Shown here piece after piece: positions 1 through 11,332 of a stretch of 64,000 nt of DNA. Within the stretch, counting starts at the first letter, position 1; the number at the start of each line of letters is the position of its first letter. The notes under the pieces are model-generated. The model made no database searches and was not told where the DNA came from. It saw only the letters and a list, made by a program, of their open reading frames with translations. A program made the position numbers and the translations under genes. This DNA comes from Forficula auricularia (taxonomy: Eukaryota; Arthropoda; Insecta; Dermaptera; Forficulidae): assembly GCA_024734495.1 (NCBI GenBank), contig JALMQS010000916.1, positions 1,341,183 to 1,405,182 on the forward strand, in the 5' to 3' direction.

Positions 1-522
1 CTGTTATACCTCTCTAAATGTCTAGCAGAAACTGTGTTGTAATTATGAATTATAATTTTCTTAAAAAATGTATTAGTTATTGTTTAATGTTGGTTTAGTT
101 TTTTATAACAATGGTAAGAAGAGTTTCTTAATTATAATTAAATATGAATATAAACTTTTCGATATGCCGTATTTTGCAATGTTTAAGAGTGTGGAAAACT
201 GTTATTTGGAATTTAATATATCCGGAACTATATTGTTCATAAATTTCGTTTTGCCACCGATCGATGTTGAAGTATTTAAATCTGTCTAAATTTCAAAAAA
301 AAAGCCTAAGAAAAACCATATGGTGAAACAACTACCTTAAATCTTATTTTCTATGTCGTTAGCAATTTTTAATTCTACTGCTAAAAGGGATAAATTAATT
401 ATTCGCATTTCTTCAGTATAATTACTTTACCATACAGGGTATGGTCACGTATTGTAATTTTTTATTATTATGGTAAAATTAAAATTTTAAAAATTTAAGA
501 AAAATAATTTAAAAAAAAAATA
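1..522. other. AT-rich sequence, no gene seen
   Basis: No coding signal recognised. A palindromic motif (TTACCATACAGGGTATGGT) lies near 427-446 and recurs near 59889; related forms occur near 3535 and 14465. It looks like the end of a dispersed repeat. Confidence 0.5.
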
Positions 523-1456
523 AAAACCGACTTCAAAAAATTAAATGCAACAAATAAAATACACTAAAAGGTATAAAATAATTATTATCTTATTTAGTTA
601 CAACTAAAAGACGAAATATTAACATGAAAGTACTTTTTGAAGTCGGTACCAAACAAACTATACCTATAAGCGAGCGTACCCGCCAAACGTACTAAGTAAG
701 ATCCGTCGAGTGCGATTCATAAAAGGTATATGTTTGGCACCAACTTCAAAAAGTAATTTCATGTTAATATTTCGTAGTTTAGTTGTAACTAAATAAGATA
801 ATAATTATTTTTATAGGAATTTAGCTGGCTTGGTGTGTACTGGATATATTAATTTTTTATTGTTAGGATAAATAAACTGAATTTGCTTCTTTCCAGTAAT
901 TTATTTTGATTTTCAAATGGTTATTCCAAATATTTCGAGAGCGTTCTCGAAATATTTGGAATAACCATTTGAAAATCAAAATAAATTACTGGAAAGAAGC
1001 AAATTCAGTTTATTTATCCTAACAATAAAAAATAATTATTTTATACCTTTTAGTGTATTTTATTTGTTGCATTTAATTTTTTGAAGTCGGTTTTTATTTT
1101 TTTCTTAAAAATTATTTTTATTTTCTCTTTTTAGTGATGTTATTAATAGTGATCATATCATCAGAACTTGACCAAATTAATATGACACCATCCCTAAGAC
1201 CCCCCTTGCGGATAAAAAAAGAACCATCGAAATCGGTTCATAAACAAAGAGGTTAGGTCTAAACAAACCTAACAAAAAAGGTCTAATACCTATGAAAAAA
1301 AACGAAAAAAAAATGGGACCAATCGGAAGCTAGACTGGACCCAATGCAAATTTTTTTTTCAAAATTGGTTGACAATTGGCGGAGATATGAGGTAACATAG
1401 GCACAAAAAAAAAATTCAGTCGAATAGAGAACCTCCTCCTTTTTTGAAGTCGGTTA
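523..1456 (-). repeat. CGACTTC foldback family, copy 1
   Basis: The element is bounded by AACCGACTTCAAAA-type ends (about 525 and 1441-1455). It contains a long internal inverted repeat: arms of about 165 bases run from the CGACTTC end to a GAAGTCGGTGCCAAA-type motif, around a conserved loop with CCGCCAAACGTACTAAGTAAG. Other copies lie at 5003-5702, 19201-20276, 52329-53501 and 57021-58690, with a fragment at 30975-31115. This copy is in reverse orientation and is interrupted by the hairpin insertion at 812-1030. Similar CGACTTC-ended repeats are common in insect genomes, but I cannot assign a superfamily. Confidence 0.75.
812..1030. mobile_element. Near-perfect long hairpin insertion
   Basis: Two arms of about 89 bases (852-940 and 945-1033) are almost exact reverse complements around a 4-base loop. 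The insertion splits the CGACTTC copy and is flanked by a 12-base duplication AATAATTATTTT (800-811 and 1031-1042), which shows it transposed in. No coding capacity and no hammerhead core are visible. The arm length and target duplication resemble the hammerhead palindromes elsewhere in the window. Confidence 0.75.
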
Positions 1457-1679
1457 AAAAGGCGTAAAAACATCTGCAAAATTTGCAAATAGTGTAGCAT
1501 ATTTAACTATTTATAGCTGTTTTTGTCAGTGTATTTTTATTCTCATTTAAATTAGGCACAATTTTATTAAAATTAAAGAACAATAAATCCAAAAACTTGA
1601 GCCTCTTCCGAATTTGGGCTTCACCGCGTTACATGGTCATGCGGTATTGTAGTTCCGCCACGCCACTGGATTCCTCTTA

Positions 1680-1890
1680 GGGCCAGTTGTATGTCGGCTG
1701 GTAAAGTCCTTATAAAAGTTGACAAAGGGTAAAACCTTAGAATTCATCCTGTGCCCAGCGGGATGACCAATCAGATGAAAGTTTGTGGGTGTCATCTGAT
1801 TGGCCATCCGGCCGGGCACAAGGTGAATTCTAATGTTTTACCTTTTATCAACTTTTACAAAGACTTTACCAACCGACATACAACTGACCC
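1680..1890. mobile_element. PIF/Harbinger-type MITE, copy 1
   Basis: A 211-base element with long terminal inverted repeats starting GGGCCAGTTGTATGTCGG and flanked by TTA at 1677-1679 and 1891-1893. A 3-base TWA target duplication is the PIF/Harbinger hallmark. The centre holds inverted copies of an AATCAGATGA motif. Related copies lie at 36232-36425 and 61033-61238. Non-coding. Confidence 0.8.
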
Positions 1891-1893
1891 TTA

Positions 1894-2999
1894 GTCTCAA
1901 GCCAAGTTATACTAAGGTTACATATATTTACATTTTTATAGTGGAGCCCTATGTCCCCTCTCTGGATATTAGTACCTTCCTGATATTTAAATAATTATCT
2001 AAAAGATGTTTTGTTAATTTCTCGCCCAACAGTTGATTTTTTTTTCTATCAGTTAGAACTTGAAATATTGATCTTGTGTATCTCTGTCTCTTTCCGCCTG
2101 CCCTCCATTTTGTTCACTTTCCAACAAATAAGAAGATAAGAACAAGTTAATCAATTATACGAAAGTTTAATACAATAATGTATGTGTGTTTTCTTTTAGA
2201 ATAACATTTTCTACATATTATGTCTTTCTTGGTATTCTTATCAAGTGAACTAACTATTCGAGACCAAGTTTAGCCATTGTAATTAGATACCACTAAATTA
2301 ATTTTATAAAGCTCAGCAAATTATCTTGCTTTCAAACATATTATTTATTTCTTAGCAAGTTTTATTTTGTCCAGCGCTAATTTCTTTTGGAATTGATCAA
2401 TCTCACAAGTTACTTGTTGCCGTTTTGAAATGCAACAAGTATTTTGGAAGATAGCAAGTGAGATCTTGTCAAAACATCTGTTTTGCTTTCGAGATAAATT
2501 CATTCACATGGAAATAACAGTAGTTGCTTTGTGTATTCATGTAATTAAGAAAGCGGCAGTGGCGGATTTCTAGGTTTGGAGTCCCCGGACGCTACAACTA
2601 AATGGCCCTGTAGATAAATTTACCAATAGCATATATAAGATCCGAAAAATTGCACATACATAACAAATATATTTTAAGTTTATAATCCCAAGCATTTAAT
2701 GAAAAAACAATAGTAATTCTGGGTTCATGGGCTCCGGTTGTCCGGCCAGTACGCTCATTGTTAAATCAGCTAGTGAAAAGCGGTAGTGAAATAAGTCAAT
2801 TTTCATCTCCCATAATTGATTAACGGATAAATTTTGTTTACTAATATTTATTTGCCAAGGAAGCTCAGCATTTTTGCCACTCACCCAAACGCTTGTTAGC
2901 TAAGGATTAATTCCTATGATATTATAACTTTTTATATAGTTAAGAAAATTGAAAATAAAGTAAGGTCTTAGTTTCTACAAATAAGCTGACGTGTTCTGA
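1894..2999. other. Unassigned AT-rich sequence
   Basis: No gene recognised. A CAGTGGCGGATTT motif near 2565 resembles the end of a hAT-type non-autonomous element, but no matching second end was found. A 62-codon reading frame on the minus strand (2696-2884) has no recognisable family. Confidence 0.35.
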
Positions 3000-3575
3000 T
3001 GTGGCCATCCTCTTGACTTTACCATGCAACCTGGCCCCTCACTTATATTTAATATTTAATAAAATTATTTATAATCATGTAGGGGAGGTGGGGTTAGTTT
3101 TTGCATTTTTAGACTTCTGGGGTCCCACTGATTATGTATACAAAATTTGTTTGAGTTTGCTCAAATGGCCTATATTTTTAATTTTTAACCCCCCACTCCA
3201 CCCCCTTAATTTTGGGTTGATATGCACCAAAATATAATCAGCTCTTTATCTCAATATACCAAAACTACGTCTGAAATTTTGCTTTGATATTCATACTAGT
3301 TTTTGAGATAGCACGTCCACAAAAATTTGGTAACGCACAGACTAACTAACTAACAAACATTTTGACACAACAATTATTATCTCGAAAAATATAATTTTTT
3401 CGATGTTTACTTTTAGAGCTTTTTTGTAGGCCAAAATGATATGGTTTGGCTCAATTTTTTAATCAAAATAGATTCAGCCGTTTTTGAGATATTTCGAAAA
3501 AAAAGAAGGAAAAAAAACACTTTTTTCATTCACGTATGGTAAAGTAAATATACTGTATGGTAAAGTAAAAAATAA
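3000..3575 (+). repeat. Dispersed repeat with GTGGCCATCC / TTTACCAT ends
   Basis: This begins near a TGATGTGGCCATCC motif followed by TTGACTTTACCAT and ends near TATGGTAAAGTAAA. Parts recur inverted at 28690-29040 and 14455-14720, and its end motif recurs at about 22740 and 56430. The interior has phrases such as TTTTGAGATATTTCGAAAA shared with the 14.5 kb copy. No coding region; superfamily unknown. Confidence 0.55.
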
Positions 3576-3944
3576 CAAACGAACCAAAAGGGTATAAAAT
3601 ATACGAAGAGAATATGAAGGATCTAAGGAATTATTTCGCTATCTGGAAAGTAAAATCACGTATAACTGGAGTAGCCTAAAATAAATTAAATCTAGAATTG
3701 CTCAAATGGTTTAATTTTAAAGTAAACATTTGTTTATTATATTTTTGAATATTCTTTTGCATATATCTCAGAGAGCACACAAATGTATCTATATATGATT
3801 GTGAGAGTCTTGAATTCCATTTTTATAAATATTGACAATTATCCTGGTAGGTCCACAGAAACTAGTTAGATAATTATTTTCCAATGTATAATATAATTAG
3901 TTTAGAAAATAGAAAGATGTTACTGAAGAGTATTGCAATTTACG

Positions 3945-4300
3945 AAAGTGAAATCTAGACGATTGAAGAGACAGAGAGAAGGGGCCTGGAGGTCTTCGAA
4001 ATGTCGTGCTATATGAGAATGTTATAGATCAAATGAGTGAACAGAATTACAAACAAGAAGTTTTTGATAAAATTAGAGAATAAAGAACATTCTGGTGAAA
4101 TCTTAATAAAAGAATAGATCAGATTATAGATACGCCAAGACGTGAAGATTTGCTAAGAGATATTTTAGAGGGCGAAGTGTGAAAGAAAACGGGAGAACAG
4201 GAAACCGAGATTGCAGTATTTCCTTCAGATTGTAAATGAGTGTGGAACTTGAAGAAGTGCAAGAATTGGCATGAGAGAATGAGTAGGACTGTATATGTCT
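3945..4300 (+). pseudogene. RTE-type LINE ORF2 3' end relic
   Basis: In shifting forward frames one reads phrases typical of the C-terminal region of RTE-like LINE polyproteins: EVFEMSCYMRML, then a degenerate VNRITN stretch, LLRDILEGE, RLQYF-QIV, and a CGT-K-KLA-like ending. Several stops and frameshifts make it a dead relic. The order of blocks, not any single one, supports the call. It lies beside the Penelope-derived element at 4327. Confidence 0.5.
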
Positions 4301-4326
4301 GTGATAAGAAAAACGATCATATATAT

Positions 4327-4475
4327 TAAATTGAAAGTTTTTGTGCCGAGAGTAGCAGAATTTTTATATATTGAAGGAGACAATAAAAGAGTGTGTCTTC
4401 TGCTGGAATGCTCGTTATAAATAAATACAATTTATAATTCCAGCAGAAGACACACTCTTTTATTGTCTCCTTCAA
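4327..4475 (+). mobile_element. Internally deleted Penelope-like foldback
   Basis: A 149-base insertion with a perfect 12-base duplication GATCATATATAT (4315-4326, 4476-4487). It starts with the Penelope 5' motif GCCGAGAGTAGCAGA, then has inverted arms of about 42 bases (GAAGGAGACAATAAAAGAGT and complement). Between them sits a CTCGTTATAAATAAA scrap that in the 29.9 and 53.9 kb copies lies directly after a hammerhead motif. The ribozyme core itself is deleted. Confidence 0.75.
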
Positions 4476-4489
4476 GATCATATATATCT

Positions 4490-5000
4490 TATAAAATACT
4501 TCCGATTTCAAAATTGTTCTTTATTTTTGTTCATGATCAGAGGATAAGGACAATTTTGAATTTTTTCTCCACAATCTTACTCTCCGCAAAATAATCATTT
4601 GATGAAAATTTTAATAGAATTTTCGATTTCTTTTAAAATTAGCAACACATTTAACTTGTAAATTTCAAGTTTTTTTTACTTAATCTACAGACGAACAGAT
4701 AGAGATTGTTGACAAAACTTATAGAGCCCCGTTTTACAAATGTAAGCTACTCTCAAAATGTATACCCATTTAAAGATATTCATTAATTACAATTCGATTG
4801 ATTTCCAATCACAATCTTTCTATTTTCCTTTGATGGCTATTGAAAGGGTGGTACAATCAATATCCGTTTAGTCGATTGTCCCTGACCTAAACTCATTTAT
4901 ATTTATATAATATAATAATAAATAAAAAAAAAAGTAAAACGCCACGAAAAGAAAGAAGGACTCATTCAGACTAAAACTAGGAAAATAATTTTTAGAAAAA
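4490..5000. other. Unassigned AT-rich sequence
   Basis: I see no gene, repeat end or RNA motif that I can support here. Confidence 0.4.
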
Positions 5001-5002
5001 AA

Positions 5003-5702
5003 GCAGACTCCAAAAAAATTATAATAAATGCAACAAATAAAATAATAAGAACTCTAAAAATAAAATGCACTTAAAGGTATAAACTAATTATCTTATTTAG
5101 TTACAACTAATCGATGAAATTGTTACATGAAATTACTTTTCGAAGTCGGTGCCAAATATATACATTTACATTTTATGAATCGCACTCGACGGATCAAAGT
5201 ACGTTTGGCGGGTAATGAAGACAACATCGCGTAATGTCGTTTATATAGTTTGTTTGGCACCGACTTCAAAAAGTAATTTCATGTAACAATTTCATCGTTT
5301 AGTTGTAACTAAATAAGAGAATTAAAAGATTGTATTTATTATAATTTCGATTATTTGCTCATAAGAATTGGAAATTTCTGTTATTTTGCAATTGATCATA
5401 TATCATTAGAACTTATCTAAATTAATATGGGATTACCCCTAAGGTATCCCCTTTCCAATAAAAAAAGAATCATCGAAATCGGTCCATAAACTAAGAAGTT
5501 ATGCGTGAACATACATAACAAAAAAGGTCCAATACCAATAAAAAAAAACGGGACCAATCGGGAACGGGACTGAACCCAGTGCAAAAAAAATCATCCTCGG
5601 TCCATATGGTAAAGAGAAATAAATGTTCAAACACAAAAAAAAAAAATAAAAAAAAAAAAGACAGACATTGAATTGATAACCTCCTCCTTTCGACGGTTAA
5701 AA
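5003..5702 (-). repeat. CGACTTC foldback family, copy 2
   Basis: Reverse-oriented copy, recognisable by AAATGCAACAAATAAAATAA, the TTAGTTACAACTAA arm, GAAGTCGGTGCCAAA, the loop with GTACGTTTGGCGGGTAATG and the outer end AACCTCCTCCTTTCGACGGTT. Short A-rich expansions and point changes break any reading frame. Confidence 0.7.
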
Positions 5703-5739
5703 ATATTATAATAAGAATTTTTCATCCTTCATCTTCTAC

Positions 5740-6180
5740 TCTTGGTGGGTGACACCTAAATTCACCTAGGAGAAGGAATACTCTGATTTCAAAACCAGGG
5801 GAGATAGGCCTCTATAGCCCAGTAAGGCAGCCAGTCTAGTGGAAGAAAACCACGAAAGAAAATTCCTGGTCCTCCAAGTTGGGGGTTTAGCGCAAGGCTA
5901 ACAACCTTACCTTAGAAAAAATAAATGATGTTTTGAAAAATCGCGAAGCCTCGGAAAATAAAAATTGACAGATTACACGTACACGGACTGGCAAACGAAA
6001 TAAGGACATGAGAATTGGATCTTGGAATATTCGGACACTATATGCGACAGGAACGGCCCAAATTCTGGAAAAAGAATGTAAGAGATACCAACTAGATATA
6101 TGTGCATTGCAAGAAATTAGATGGTTGGATGATGGTTCTGTGCTGATTGAATATAGTACGTTATACTATAGCGGGCATCT
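5740..6180 (+). pseudogene. LINE 5' end: leader and apurinic-type endonuclease start
   Basis: The stretch GGTCCTCCAAGTTGGGGGTT...GGCTAACAACCTTACC followed by an ATG at 6008 matches the leader and start of RTE/CFDP2-type LINEs. The reading frame opens MRIGSWNIRTLYATG and continues with LDICALQEIRW, which are the first two conserved blocks of the exonuclease-endonuclease-phosphatase fold (WNIRTL; ALQEIRW with the catalytic Glu). The similarity stops at about residue 57 (near 6180), where unrelated LINE sequence in the opposite orientation begins. This is therefore a truncated 5' piece, not a working element. Confidence 0.8.
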
Positions 6181-6531
6181 TAACGAACATAAATGTGAGC
6201 AGGAATTGGAGGCGAAGAATGAAGCGAATGCTTCTGCCTTGGCGAATGGATCAGTGGCTATTGAGCCATCGGAAAGATTAAGGGGCGGGGGGGGGGGGGG
6301 AGCCAATTTGGAGGAGTTGGTAGTTAATATTTTCGGGAGATGCAAGAATTGTTTTTTATTAGCAGGACAAGCTGAAAGCCGGTCTGCCCATTTTTTAACT
6401 AGAGACTTCTTGGTTTCATTGATAATTTTATTACAATGATTACGAAATTTTGAAAAAGCGATTCGTTTACTGTCCGTTCGACAGGAAAGCAATTCTTTAA
6501 ATGTTTGCACCGAACTTGGTCTCTTTTTCAC
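6166..6531 (-). pseudogene. Jockey-like LINE fragment between endonuclease and RT
   Basis: The minus-strand frame (121 codons) reads like the linker between endonuclease and reverse transcriptase in Jockey/CR1-type LINEs: a basic coiled region (FSKFRNHCNKIINETKKS), then WADRL, NKKQFLHLPKIL, and FAKAEAFASFFASNS. A run of prolines corresponds to a C/G homopolymer (about 6286-6300). No RT motifs follow. It abuts the oppositely oriented endonuclease fragment and shows that insertions have piled up here. Confidence 0.7.
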
Positions 6532-6673
6532 ATTTATGTTTTTGGTCAGATGATTTTATCAGCAGTTTTTGCAAAAAGTAGATTAACAATTTCACGACCA
6601 AACATTCAATTATTTAAAAGATTTCGAAGTAGTTAGTCTAAGATTAATGTTAAGAATTCTGTTCCAGTTGTAG

Positions 6674-7262
6674 AGAACCAAAAAATCAAACTCATGTTTG
6701 GCGGGGATACCAAAAATATTATAAAAAATGTGAACGATGCTATTTCTAAAAAATTACCTCGCCACGACTATCGGGAACTAATGGATCTCGTAATCGGGTG
6801 TAAACCAGATGCCCAATTGGTTGGCGAAAGCCATTTACATATTCTTTAAAAATTATTTTATTTCTAACAGAATTCAGTTTAACAGACGCTGATGAAAAAT
6901 AACTTATCCAAATACATAGGTAATATGTTTCATTGTATAATGCAAATAAAATACTAGATTTATGCCCCAGAACCAATATCTGCTTTCAATGGACATCACA
7001 TTCTTGCAAGAATTAGATAAGTATAAAGAAGTTAATAGAACTATCGCCGAAGTAGCTATTGGAAAACTTTTTTTAAGCTATATCGGGGGATATGTCAAAT
7101 GAGAAATGAAATTTTTCAAATGGCAGAGAGGTGTGCCAAAGCAACAGGTTGCCGACCGAGCCATGATAAAATACTTATTCATTGTGCAGCGAAAGACATT
7201 ATTACTGCTTCATTAAGTCCCGTTTACTGGCTAATCGATATTAGACAGACAATTCCGCAGAG
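6674..7262 (+). pseudogene. Degenerate transposon-associated coding relic
   Basis: Open stretches in changing forward frames: one of about 60 codons from 6674 (blocks KLMFGGDTKNIIKNVNDAISKKL and DYRELMDLVIG), and one of about 60 codons from about 7078 (NEIFQMAERCAKATGCRPSHDK) to a stop near 7262. The DYREL block followed by a decayed FLTEFSLT-like block recalls an arthropod repeat-borne gene family of unknown function. I cannot name it firmly. Broken by stops; certainly not functional. Confidence 0.35.
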
Positions 7263-8480
7263 ATAGCAACTTTTTATTAAACTTTACTTTACTTTCTGTA
7301 GCTTAGTAGATAGTCAAGAGTAGTGGCGGATTTAACTCTGAGCCCCAGCCAAATTCAATTTTGAGCTCCACCCCCTCAAAGTATTTTCGATACCACTAGG
7401 TACAGTGTGCATTCAACGCGCAGGTATTTATCATTTGATGTTGTGGATTTAATCATTTTGGTTGCGCAATTTTTTCATACATACATATTTTAAGTAATGT
7501 TTAAATGAAGAAATCACACAACTACCATCCATCCCAAATCTAACATTAATACGCGAATACAATAAATCTTTACAATCAAAGCGATAATGTAGTTAAATCG
7601 TACGCCTCGTCAATACCTATGATATGAATTTATGGTCCCACTTTAACGTATAGAGAGGCGCACTGAAGGACGGATCTAGATGTTGGTAGGCCTGAAGTGG
7701 GATGGAAAATGGGCCCCAAAAATTTTAATAAATTAAAAAAAAGTTAATGTATTTTTTAAAATTTTGCGTTTAAATTATATTTTTGAATATTACATAGAAA
7801 TTAGGTAGAAAAATTAAAATAAAACTCGACAATAGTGGGTCTCTTCTAGAGTCTCTAGGAATGGCTCGCGTCACAAACTCGATTGGAGACCAAAAATAAA
7901 TAAATAAACGAGAACGAAAAGAACAGTATAAGGATATTTTATCAACGTCATTTTTCTGTAAGGTTCACATCACTAAATAGCAATTCAATTAAGAATTGAA
8001 TAGTTTAATTGAACTTTTATATAAACATCCAGTTGCACCTATCCGGCAGCGGGTAAACCATAAAGCTAAGAAAGATCAAGTGTTAATTCCCTTATTTGAT
8101 AAAGAAAACGGCGTTTCGGCTATATATTTTATGAGATTAATAGCTGATAAGATTTTGGTTGGAATTGGATCAAAATTTAGAGGACAGTTTTTAAAATTTT
8201 TAATCATTTGGACAACATTTTGTTAGCCTTTAAGGCCACGATTCCTAACTTAGGAGTAATTACTCCCATGAGGTAGAATAGCTATTTGAAGAGGGTAATC
8301 AGACTAATTAATAAAGTAGCACAGAAAAACTATACAGTTCTCAAAGTATATTCGTTTTTATTGCCATAATCTTAAAAACTTCTTAGTTTAATTTTCTCAT
8401 TTTTTTATAACATAGCTTGTTCTTGGGCACAAAACCAAAAAGGTTGTGAAACACTGCTTTAATAGTAACTGTAAATATGG
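7263..8480. other. AT-rich sequence with hAT-like end motifs
   Basis: Motifs near 7322 (AGTGGCGGATTTAACTCTGAG) and 7672 (GACGGATCTAGATG) resemble ends of non-autonomous hAT-type elements. A 76-codon forward frame at 7996-8226 has no recognisable family. No host exon seen. Confidence 0.35.
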
Positions 8481-8943
8481 TCTTAAATTTCAAAATATAT
8501 AATACTACTATTCCGATTAAGATTATCTCGGAAGATAAGATAAGAATAGCTTGTACTAATTGTTTTTGAGGGGTGTATAAGGGGGGTAGATAGGGAGAGT
8601 GGTTTGGGTATATAAGTGGAGGGGGGTAAGGATAGTGATGATGGGTATATAAAGGGGGATAGATAGAGATCAGTGTACCTCAAGCAGTGGCGGATGAAAC
8701 ATCTACTGGGAATATTACAATATGGCCTCACCATCTTAATCTACCTTCTCAGCTGACTCCACCCCTCACTAATAAACAACCCTTCATCCCTTATATTAAT
8801 TATATACATAGAATACATCACAATTACATTAATTATATTTAACTTTAAAAATTTTCAAACCCCATAATTTTAAGCTTATATAGTATATTCAGCTAAAAAA
8901 AAATTCACCTCAGTATAAAATGTAAATTTAGTTAAAGACTTAC
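8481..8943. other. Purine-rich low-complexity stretch and intron sequence
   Basis: From 8570 to 8670 there is a GGGGTGTATAAGGGGGGTAG-like degenerate tandem pattern, then a CAGTGGCGGATGAAAC end motif near 8694. It belongs to the intron downstream of the exon at 8944-9180. Confidence 0.35.
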
Positions 8944-9180
8944 GAGGGGGTGGATGTCGATAACTTGGTGTATCGGCTCCGTTAACTTTTGGCGGATGAT
9001 GAAAGTGGACGGGTCCATTGGCAAGTCCACCATTTCCAACAGTCACTTGAGTGGAATTGATAACCGAGACGGCTTCATTGAGTTGTGCACTGTGCAGAGA
9101 AGCCGACTGTTGCAGGCGGCGGAGGACATCCTCCTCGCTATCCGAACTCGACTCCGGCTCTTCGAAGGAATAAGCCTTGC
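8944..9180 (-). CDS. Synaptotagmin-14/16-like gene, linker exon
   Basis: This exon is 237 bases, framed by an acceptor (TTTCACTAG, 9181-9189) and a donor (GTAAGT, 8943-8938). Read in the frame set by the exon at 13021-13185 it is open throughout and symmetric (phase 1 to phase 1). It encodes an acidic, Ser-rich linker: KAYSFEEPESSSDSEEDVLR, then a short helical LQQSASLHSAQLNEAV, then a Gly/Asn/His/Pro-rich tail ending RHPPP. The density of acidic Ser clusters suggests casein-kinase sites. No transmembrane or C2 domain is present in this exon. In synaptotagmin-14/16 proteins such a linker joins the membrane anchor to tandem C2 domains that lack calcium-binding residues; that assignment is inference. 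The C2 exons should lie beyond position 1 on this strand. GC content is visibly above the flanks. Confidence 0.7.
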
Positions 9181-9263
9181 CTAGTGAAATGATAAAGATT
9201 ATTTGTCTATATATTTCCTCTATGAGAGTCGGGTTGTCAAAAAAGTACCAAATTAATTACATT

Positions 9264-9305
9264 AACCGGTAAACGGTAAATTATATTGTCGTTTACGGTT
9301 TACCG
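9264..9305. repeat. Short hairpin CCGGTAAACGG
   Basis: CCGGTAAACGGTAAA and GTTTACGGTTTACCGG form an imperfect hairpin. It resembles the subterminal ends of hAT-type elements, but no complete element was found. Confidence 0.3.
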
Positions 9306-9463
9306 GAAATTATCGGTGAAAGAAACACCCCTAGAAAAAGAAATTTGCTCAGCTTTATTTATTACACTTTTAGAATTTCTAAATACAAATTTTTTAACTT
9401 TATCGACGCTAGAAAGCAATTTTACTATATTTCGAAAAAATACGAATATCACTTTTATATATC

Positions 9464-9565
9464 ACTAGCTGCAAGGCACGCCTCCCTGGACACCTACCCC
9501 CACAACCCACTCCCACCAACCACACCCTCCGAAACCCACTCAGCACCCCCCCCCGCACCATGCAC
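9464..9565 (-). mobile_element. Helitron-like 3' end with G-rich tail
   Basis: On the minus strand a G-rich tract (GGGGTGCATGG... to GGGGGTAGGTG) is followed by AGGCGTGCCT and ends CAGCTAG then T. The same arrangement (G-rich tract, GC-rich hairpin, CTAGT) ends the element at 63498. Helitrons end in a short hairpin followed by CTRR without target duplication, so this is a plausible but unproven terminus. Confidence 0.4.
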
Positions 9566-9930
9566 CCCAATTACGGCAGGTGCTCTGATGAGATAAAATT
9601 CAATAATTCCCCCCAAAGCATGCTTTGCACGTAGCACGCGTTTTGCCGTCTCCCAACCCTCTATCGCGGTCAAATTAGAAAAGTGCCGGACCAACTTCAT
9701 TCGCCAATACATATATCCCCATGACTTCAAGGAGCTAGAACTCCCTCCCAGTCTCCATCTTTCCCAGCACTTATAATCTTCAAACCTTCAAAACCGGAGT
9801 GCATAGACACCTACGTCTACACCCTCTCACTTAATCAACTTTCCCTTCTCTTCGGCAATGCAAGGGTCTTTCGAGATCCATAGGAGCTGCATCTTTACTG
9901 GTGCACCCCTTCTTGCATTCGATTGCATTA
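9566..9930 (+). pseudogene. LINE 3' end, same family as 30110-30790
   Basis: The forward strand matches, with many small changes, the reverse strand of 30120-30445: ACGGCAGGTGCTCTGATGAG, GGTCAAATTAGAAAAGTGCC, CAATGCAAGGGTCTTTCGAG and others. In the better copy this region encodes the C-terminal tail of a Jockey/CR1-like polyprotein followed by the 3' UTR. Here the reading frame is broken. It runs into an A-rich stretch near 9940, a likely decayed tail. Confidence 0.6.
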
Positions 9931-9984
9931 AAAAAAAAAACCTCCGCCCCCACACCACCACCCGAACACTCCACCTACCATTAA

Positions 9985-10310
9985 TAGTCAAAACATCAAA
10001 AATAGAATGCAATAATCTTATTCCTCTAGTATTAGATAAGAATCGATTGTTATTTTTGATTTTAAGTCGATTCCTCCATGTCTTCAGCAATGGCTACCAA
10101 AATAACCGAAACGTTTAAAATCCAATGTAGAATGGTTATTCCTCGAGCATTAGATGAGAATCGATCGCTATTTTTGATTTTAACTCGATCCCTCCAGGTC
10201 TTAAGTAAAGGTTACTAATAATAACCGAAACGCCAAACATCCAATGTAGAATGGTTATTCCTCGAGTATTAAATGAGAATCGATCATTATTTTTGAATTT
10301 AAGTCAACAT
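9985..10310 (+). repeat. ~120-base tandem repeat, array 1
   Basis: Roughly three units, each with TTATTCCTCGAGTATTAGAT, GAGAATCGATCGCTATTTTT, TTTAAGTCGATTCCTCC and ATAACCGAAACGTTTAAAAT. Unit length is about 120 bases. A second array of the same sequence and orientation lies at 14136-14460, including the same downstream sequence (AACATATTAATATTTCAAAT). The two arrays lie on either side of the exon at 13021-13185. Confidence 0.7.
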
Positions 10311-10319
10311 GGGAAAATA

Positions 10320-11070
10320 GCAAGTGATATCTGTATAAAAAAGGCATAAACATATTAATATTTCAAATGACTTTGGATAAAGTTTAGCAACGATCCGTTG
10401 CAGTTTATTTATTGATATAAATTAAAAAATAAGAGTACCGTGCTTAACTGTGTCATTGATTAGTTTCATTGTCACATTAGATGACATTGCTGATCATCTT
10501 TGATATCAATATCTAAGGGAAACGCTTTTGATTTTTAAATTCATTTGTCTTCTTGCCTAAATCACTAGTAGGTAATAAGTGAACTGTAAATTTTGTTTTA
10601 ACACTAGACCATAGATATAGTATGTAGGAATTTAGATATAGCTGAGAATTTAGTATATGTATTTCTCTTATTTGCTGAAAATTTGTATATTTAATTTGTA
10701 TATTTAACTCAAAATAGAGAGAAAATTTCTCTAAGTTGAATAAATAAGCCGGTGTGCACTTCATATTATTTTCATTTAGCCTTCTTTGATAAATAAATTA
10801 TATTTATGAAATCTGGCACGATTTAAGCAGATCCCATGACAGTACTATATTTTTTAAAAAGCCATTTGAATAACTATTTCTTTTCGGAGCTGAAATGGGT
10901 AAGATTAAAAATAAAATAAAATTATCGCAATAAGTTCTAGACTGTGCTAAATATCTTCCAGTTGCCCCTTTAAGACCTTATGAGAATGAATACTATATTC
11001 ATAAGAAATTGATAGTGATTTAAAATTTTAATTCTCCAAAATAAAAAATAAAAATCAATTTACTTAGAAT
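10320..11070. other. AT-rich intron sequence, nothing recognised
   Basis: Within the intron between the two synaptotagmin-like exons. No coding or repeat signature I can support, apart from the unique sequence following the tandem array. Confidence 0.4.
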
Positions 11071-11332
11071 TACAGGGTTCAGACAGATAGAAAAAAATAA
11101 AAGATCTCCAAAGCTGATATTACGATTTAGTTTTCAAATGTTCTTCACGACTTCTGATTGTTAAAAGATTGTTATGTACATTTCTTTATGTCCTATATGT
11201 TCATATTATCAACATACTTAATACACTACATCCCGTGTTATAACAACCAGAAGTCCTTGGGAAAATTTGTAAATTAAATCGAAATTTCGGCTTTGGTGAT
11301 CTTTTTATTGTTATAGCTGCCTGAACCCTGTA
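11071..11332. mobile_element. MITE with TACAGGGTTCAG ends
   Basis: Inverted arms of roughly 90 bases (11071-11160, 11238-11332) begin TACAGGGTTCAGACAG and end CTGCCTGAACCCTGTA. The TA at both outer ends fits a TA target duplication as in Tc1/mariner-type elements. Non-coding. Confidence 0.6.

Noticed and set aside
6888..6905. CTGATGAAAAATAAC, hammerhead-like start
   Set aside because: No pairing stem II and no conserved GAAA-UH arrangement downstream.
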